DNA from: Montifringilla adamsi
Lineage: Eukaryota > Chordata > Aves > Passeriformes > Passeridae
Length of the DNA stretch: 64,000 bases
NCBI GenBank assembly: GCA_017590115.1
Contig: JAGGNK010006448.1
Location: 3,083,987-3,147,986, forward strand
Direction: 5' to 3'
Shown: piece after piece, positions 58,832-64,000 of the stretch
Layout of the letters: the number at the start of each line of letters is the position of its first letter
Numbering within the stretch: the first letter of the stretch is position 1
Notes under the pieces: model-generated
Databases searched by the model: none
Seen by the model: the letters and a program-made list of their open reading frames with translations, nothing else
What the model was told of the DNA's origin: nothing
Made by a program: the position numbers and the translations under genes

Positions 58832-60566
58832 ATCTTTATTTTGATTGTTCTGTAACAACAGAATAGTAGTGACTATGACAAGTTTAGGTTTTTTTTCTCA
58901 AAAGCTGTTAATGCACAATCCTGTAGAACAACATTAATATAAGAAGGGAGGAAAACATATAAATGTCTAATCAGACAAGACAGTAATTCCCTGCTCTTTC
59001 TCTTTGAACACTGGAAGGTATTTAATATCTAATAACTTTCCTGTAAGTCTCTAGGAAACTTTCAGATATTTAATGCTGTTTTATTTGGAGCAAACTGTCA
59101 CAAAATGGTGAGCGTTTCCCCAAGTTCTCTCATCCTTTGTTTTACTGTGAAATCTTGATTTAGTTACACACCCAACTATTCCCTCAGGCTATTAAGTACT
59201 AAAGTACTCCAGCAAAACCTAGGGGAGATGGCACAATAGATCTGCCTACAGGACATTATTTCCATTAGGAGTAATGTTCTGCACTGCAGAAAAATGCGCT
59301 AATAGCACTGCATTATTATGTTAAAATGGGGTTACTGGTGCATGTCACCACTCAGCACAGTTCATTATCTTATGATTAAGTATGTATCAAGATAAGCAGA
59401 GATTTATAGATACTTTTCTAAACAGCTGAAGAACTTTTGAAGAGTAATAAAAAAATACTTTCAGATAAAGGGCTTTGCTTGTCTTGCATTTTGTGTTTTC
59501 TTTCTGAAAACCTACATACTCATTATATTCTTATTTTAAAGCTTGAATACCAATCAACATTTCCTACAAGATAACAAGGGAATAGAGCAAAATAACACTG
59601 AAGAAAAAGACATGTTAACATTTCATCCAAGGGAACATTACTCATTACCAGCTTTACAGCATTCAGAACTATTTTGACAGAAGTAAAGTGTGCTCTCTCC
59701 TTTGTTTCATGCATGAATTAAAATTATAATTAGTGCATCTGTAGAAAAATCACCACCTAATATACAAATGTCTGTCCATAGATAATTTTTCTCTCTCCCT
59801 TGCAGTTCACTTAATAGTCTCAATTCTTCCATGGTGTCAGGGAGACTAGTGGAATTTCATTACAGCATCTTCTCATTTCATTGTTTAAGTCTGTGACTAT
59901 TAGATAACAAAGTACAACGTAAAATTTATTCTTGCAACCACAGTGTAATTTGGAGAGTTCTGCTTTGTCTGAAAACATTAGAGACCTCTCCACTGTATTT
60001 ATTTTTATTTTTGAGAAAGTGTATTAAGATTTATTACTGTAATGCAGGGTACATCCAGGGGAGCATGTACACACTTTTGTTGTTCCTAAGAGGGACAGCT
60101 ACAAGTGAAGACACCAAAGGTGATTATATGAACATTCAGCTGTGTGTTTACAGATGCTGGTGTTTCTCACAATACCACCATGTACCTCCATTCCCAAAGT
60201 GGCCTTAACATTTCAATATTTTGTTTTTCAGCAAATCACTTTCCACAAAAGAAAATTACTGGAAACAAGACAGTTAGTAGATGTTAAAAAATTCAGACAG
60301 CCAAGATGTTCCCTGGCTATATGGTATTTCCTACTGCTAGAAAAATTATAGAAAACAAGAAAATTTTGTTCCATAATGAAGCAAATAGTGTGGAGATGCA
60401 GCTAGCACTGGTTTCCTTAAGTGCTCAAAGTACACTTAATGGTGAGTGGCTTCTTCACACTAAGGTATGTTTCTAAAATCACAAGAAATTCTTAAGTATT
60501 ACAACTTTTTAAAGAAATCATTGGATAAGGAAGAACTCATACTCCTCTCCTTTTTCTATTTATTAG
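58832..60566. other. AT-rich non-coding DNA, nothing recognised
   Basis: Short frames on both strands only. No element boundary was recognised. Confidence 0.55.
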
Positions 60567-60638
60567 TTGCCTTTTCTTTTTTCATTTTCCTTTCTTCTTT
60601 CCTTCTTTTTTTCTTTTTTTTTTTCTTTTTCCTTTCAA
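60567..60638. repeat. polypyrimidine (T/C) tract
   Basis: Nearly pure T and C for about 70 bases, ending TTTCAAG. It resembles an over-long splice-acceptor tract, but no supported exon follows. Confidence 0.85.
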
Positions 60639-63600
60639 GAGGCAAAACACTAAAGCCCACTTCATCTCTGTTTCAGTGACATCAGCTGTCTAGAGGTGGT
60701 TCTTGACTCCAACACTCTTAGCTGTGGCTTGCTTTACCTTCCAAACACCAGATTAATCTTCAATATTCTGAATATGGGGAATAAAAATGCATATTTGAAT
60801 GCACAGAAATGGAGGACTCAATAAAAATACCAAATGTGTAAAGTTAAAATAAAATTACTAACAACATTCAAGGATTCCTGAAATGCTAAAACTTTGCAAT
60901 TGCAATGATTTTGGTATTCAAGATTATTGGACACTATTTTTTTTACATAATAATTTGAGATAAGTCCGAGAAAGGAATGAAAAATTCACAGGTGCATCTT
61001 TTGTTACCAAAGTACTGTATACGTTTAAATCTACAGTTGTAGACAAGTATCAGAGCAGTTTTTTGTATCTGGATGCTTCTTAAAACTGTGAAGATTTATA
61101 ATCATAACTCATCAGCTACCTGAAGAAAGGTCACTTAGATTAAACAATGGGGAAATGAACCCCAAAACTATGAAGGCACAGATCCACATTGGTATTTATG
61201 GACTTTTCTCCTAACACACCTAGGACTTGACAAGAAAAGTTATGTGCAAAATTGTATTTGTGCATTCAAATGCTTTATCTTCAGATCTGTGTCTGAATGA
61301 GAAATTGAACATGAGTTTCCTAACTCAGAGTTACATGACTGAGTAAAAGATCTGACTCTTTTTTTTACCTTTGTTCCCTCCACTCGGGGGAGGGAATGCT
61401 CACTTGCTCTACATGCCCATAAATAGAATAAATACTCCCAAATATTTTAGGGTACTTAGAAGTTGTCTACAAACTAGGCATTATGACAACACAAAAAGAA
61501 AGATGTACAGCAGTGCCACAAGTTTATTCTGATCATGCCCACTTTTCTCCAATTAAAGAATGAAAATGATTATTTAAAAAAAAATATAAAAGAGAATAAA
61601 ATGAAAAGGTAAATTAGTGCCTGGAGGACACTTCAAAAGGAAAGAAATAATGAATGCCATTTAGAATTCCCTGCCTGATTTATCTGCAATATTCATAAGT
61701 GTGTGTTTATCCAAAAGCTTTGTCTCAGATCAGGCAATTAATTAAACTAGAGAAGATCTCAAGCAGGGAGAGATGAGAGTTGTTAATAGTGTGTAGCAGA
61801 TAATCAAATTTGTCTCTGCTGTTTTTCTTGGGACACATTCCTCTGCACTTCTGCAGCACGAGGAAGATGTGAGATGTGAGATCCATGGCTGAGCAATACA
61901 ACAGGAAATATGCAGACACAACGCTTCAGAACAGGAACAGTTACCACTTGTGCTAGTGTCAATATATCTCAGCTCCAGATGATTGCACCTAAGCATATCT
62001 TCACTTCTTTGTGCATATAAACGTGAGTGCTTTTAGCCACTCCTTTTTTCTTGAGAGTGTGTGAGGAAGTAGGTGATGTTTTCAACCCAAGGTCAAAGCT
62101 GAAAAGTAAGAAATGGCAAGACCAGACAAAAATAAGATCAGGACTGGTAAAAACCCAAAGAGTGAGGATGAAACTTGGCTTCAAATTGTCATAGAAAGTG
62201 GTAGAAAGCACAGAAATCAAAACATGGCAGTAGGAAGGAACAGATATCAAGTGCATCCTTTTAATTTTATGTGGGTCTTTCAGAGCACACAAGCCAGTCA
62301 TACATTCCCCTTGAGACTACAACATTACAATGGCTTTGCCAATAACAGGAAGAAATTAAACCCTCCTAACAAAATTATATGATTTCTAGAACCCAGGTCA
62401 AATACTGGCTTCTTGTCCCAAGTGCTAAGACTGCAATCTTGTTTGGTGCTCTTGTAGACTGCACCAAATCAAAAGAGGCCATAATGCCTCTTCTGGAAAT
62501 ACATATACTACACATCCAGGCAGGATTTGATTCTAAACTTTGATACCACAAGAATTTTTTCTGGGATTTTTGTTCAGTTATGTACACAATGTTATTTACC
62601 TTCATGTTAGGCAGTTTGAATCCTCAGGCTGCAACTTTTACCAAGATCAGACCTGGTCTCTGAGTGACCAAGGAATTCCTTGCCTTCTGTGGAAGCCAAT
62701 ACTTCAATGCACTAAGATTTTCTTGCACCTTTTGAATAATGCATCTGCATGTCTCATGACTCCTGTAATGGCTGGCTTTTCACTGAAACCTCAATGCTTG
62801 AAAATCATTAAAATCCCCTTGATAAAATAATTTATAATGGTAATTCCAACAAAGAAATCCAGTCAGTGCATGCCTAGATACCTGGAAAAGCAGAGCAAGT
62901 GCTTACAATAAGTAGACACTCCCCTTTGTAGCTGCAGTTGGCAGCTACATGGGGATGTCATATTAAAATTAGAGATGGAGTACTAATTAAGATAAAAACA
63001 TTTGAAATTCTGTGATACTGATGTAAATGCAAATCAGAAAATGCTGTTATCTTTAAACTCATAGATCCTGAAAAAATCCCATCTAATATAACATCTTGAA
63101 AATCTGTCTTGAATGTATTGTGTGTTCATGCACTTTTATTCCATCACAAAAATGCAGACTACTGCTTAGGGTTTTTTGCATTTAGAAATACGTTCAGTCT
63201 TTTCCTGTTTAACAGTCTCAGAGGTTTACTTTAGAAATGAAAACAAAGTTAAGTAGTCCTTTTGACCAAAGTCTCCTTAAATACTAAACAGAAAATTCTG
63301 CCCACTGAAATGACAGAAACTTGAAAAGTCCTCCTTTTGGCTACTTTTTGTGAGAGTTCCCATCTAACAGACCTCTGTTTGAAAATTACATGTAATAAAT
63401 AAGTAGTGAAATTACCAATTTGTGAAGCTTGCTGACATGCATGAGCTCAGTTCTCCAAGTACCTCTGGGACATCTAAAACATTGAGAGAAGCAGCATCAT
63501 TTTGGACTTGAACATTTAATTTCAAGTGGAAGGGATGTGGTTCATAGAGTAGCTCTGTGACCTAGTCCCTTTCTAAGACCAGTACTTCAATTTAAAGACA

Positions 63601-64000
63601 TTCCATCAGCATCCTCATGGAAAAACAATCTGGACTGAAGCACTTTCAATTGCATTAGATATGCAAAAGGAATGTACCTGTACACCTTCTATTTGCCACT
63701 AAAATAAACTTGGCATTCCATTGTTGCTGGAGTAAGGACTGACCATTTAGAAGACAATGAAATACTTACTGGCCTATCTAGTGAAAAGGATACTCAGTGA
63801 TACTCAGCTGATTAATTCTACAGACAGGTGATAATATCACATTTTTTGAATCACTGTCAAAAGTAAATACTTGTATGTCAAAACAAACAAAAATCAAATG
63901 AAATAGTTGAATGAATAGAAGAGAGCAAAATCAGTAAAGCAAACAAAATTGTTTTCCCACAAAATATTTGTTGTGAATAAATATTAATTATTGAAATTCC
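60639..64000. other. AT-rich non-coding DNA; one small G+C hairpin
   Basis: An 8-bp inverted repeat (TTCCCTCC at 61374-61381 and GGAGGGAA at 61389-61396) is the only local structure noticed. Overlapping frames at 61725-62830 have no recognisable content. No transposon ends were seen up to the window edge. Confidence 0.5.

Noticed and set aside
60567..60679. The polypyrimidine tract as a splice acceptor for a downstream exon
   Set aside because: The tract is far longer than usual and no supported reading frame or donor follows it.
1..64000. CRISPR arrays, operons, ribosome-binding sites, tRNA or rRNA genes
   Set aside because: No regularly spaced direct repeats with spacers, no tRNA-type T-arm signature and no clustered same-strand frames were seen. 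The CR1 and LTR content indicates a vertebrate nuclear genome.

Overview
The window reads as vertebrate nuclear DNA, almost certainly from a bird and plausibly a passerine. The evidence is several CR1 non-LTR retrotransposon copies with the avian 3' terminus (ATTCTATGATTCTATG or the reverse complement), a long-terminal-repeat copy of a type common in songbird genomes, an AT-rich background, long A/T homopolymers, and no dense open reading frames. I find no protein-coding gene that I can defend, no tRNA or rRNA, and no bacterial or plasmid features. It is best described as a gene-poor intergenic or deep-intronic segment. Its readable content is retrotransposon debris, simple repeats, one local segmental duplication and some possible regulatory DNA.

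Layout. From 1 to 28.6 kb the sequence is nearly free of recognisable transposons: one LTR-like copy (about 10.0-10.5 kb), A/T runs, a TA microsatellite (16.46 kb), and a direct duplication of about 0.7 kb with copies at 18.84-19.51 kb and 24.60-25.30 kb. From 28.6 to 58.8 kb there are nine CR1 pieces in both orientations: 28.6, 37.5, 47.4, 47.87 (minus), 48.07 (plus, abutting the previous one), 51.0 (an older type), 52.55, 56.4 and 58.75 kb. The same part holds a solo LTR at 55.4 kb with a 7-bp flanking direct repeat, a CTAG-rich 27-bp minisatellite at 46.6 kb, a 32-bp tandem duplication at 47.2 kb and a perfect 13-bp hairpin at 33.0 kb. From 58.8 to 64 kb there is AT-rich single-copy-looking DNA.

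The observation most worth following is the duplication. Its two copies are 82% identical just upstream and 93% identical just downstream of a core, but the 225-bp core itself is base-for-base identical (19180-19404 and 24966-25190). At the divergence of the adjacent 109 bp about 16 differences would be expected in the core and none is seen. That points to a short gene-conversion tract or strong constraint on a paired non-coding element. All gene-like readings elsewhere (a 192-codon frame at 8.9 kb, opposed frames near 32 and 44.5 kb, a possible minus-strand terminal exon at 0.4-1.4 kb) are given only as weak candidates.
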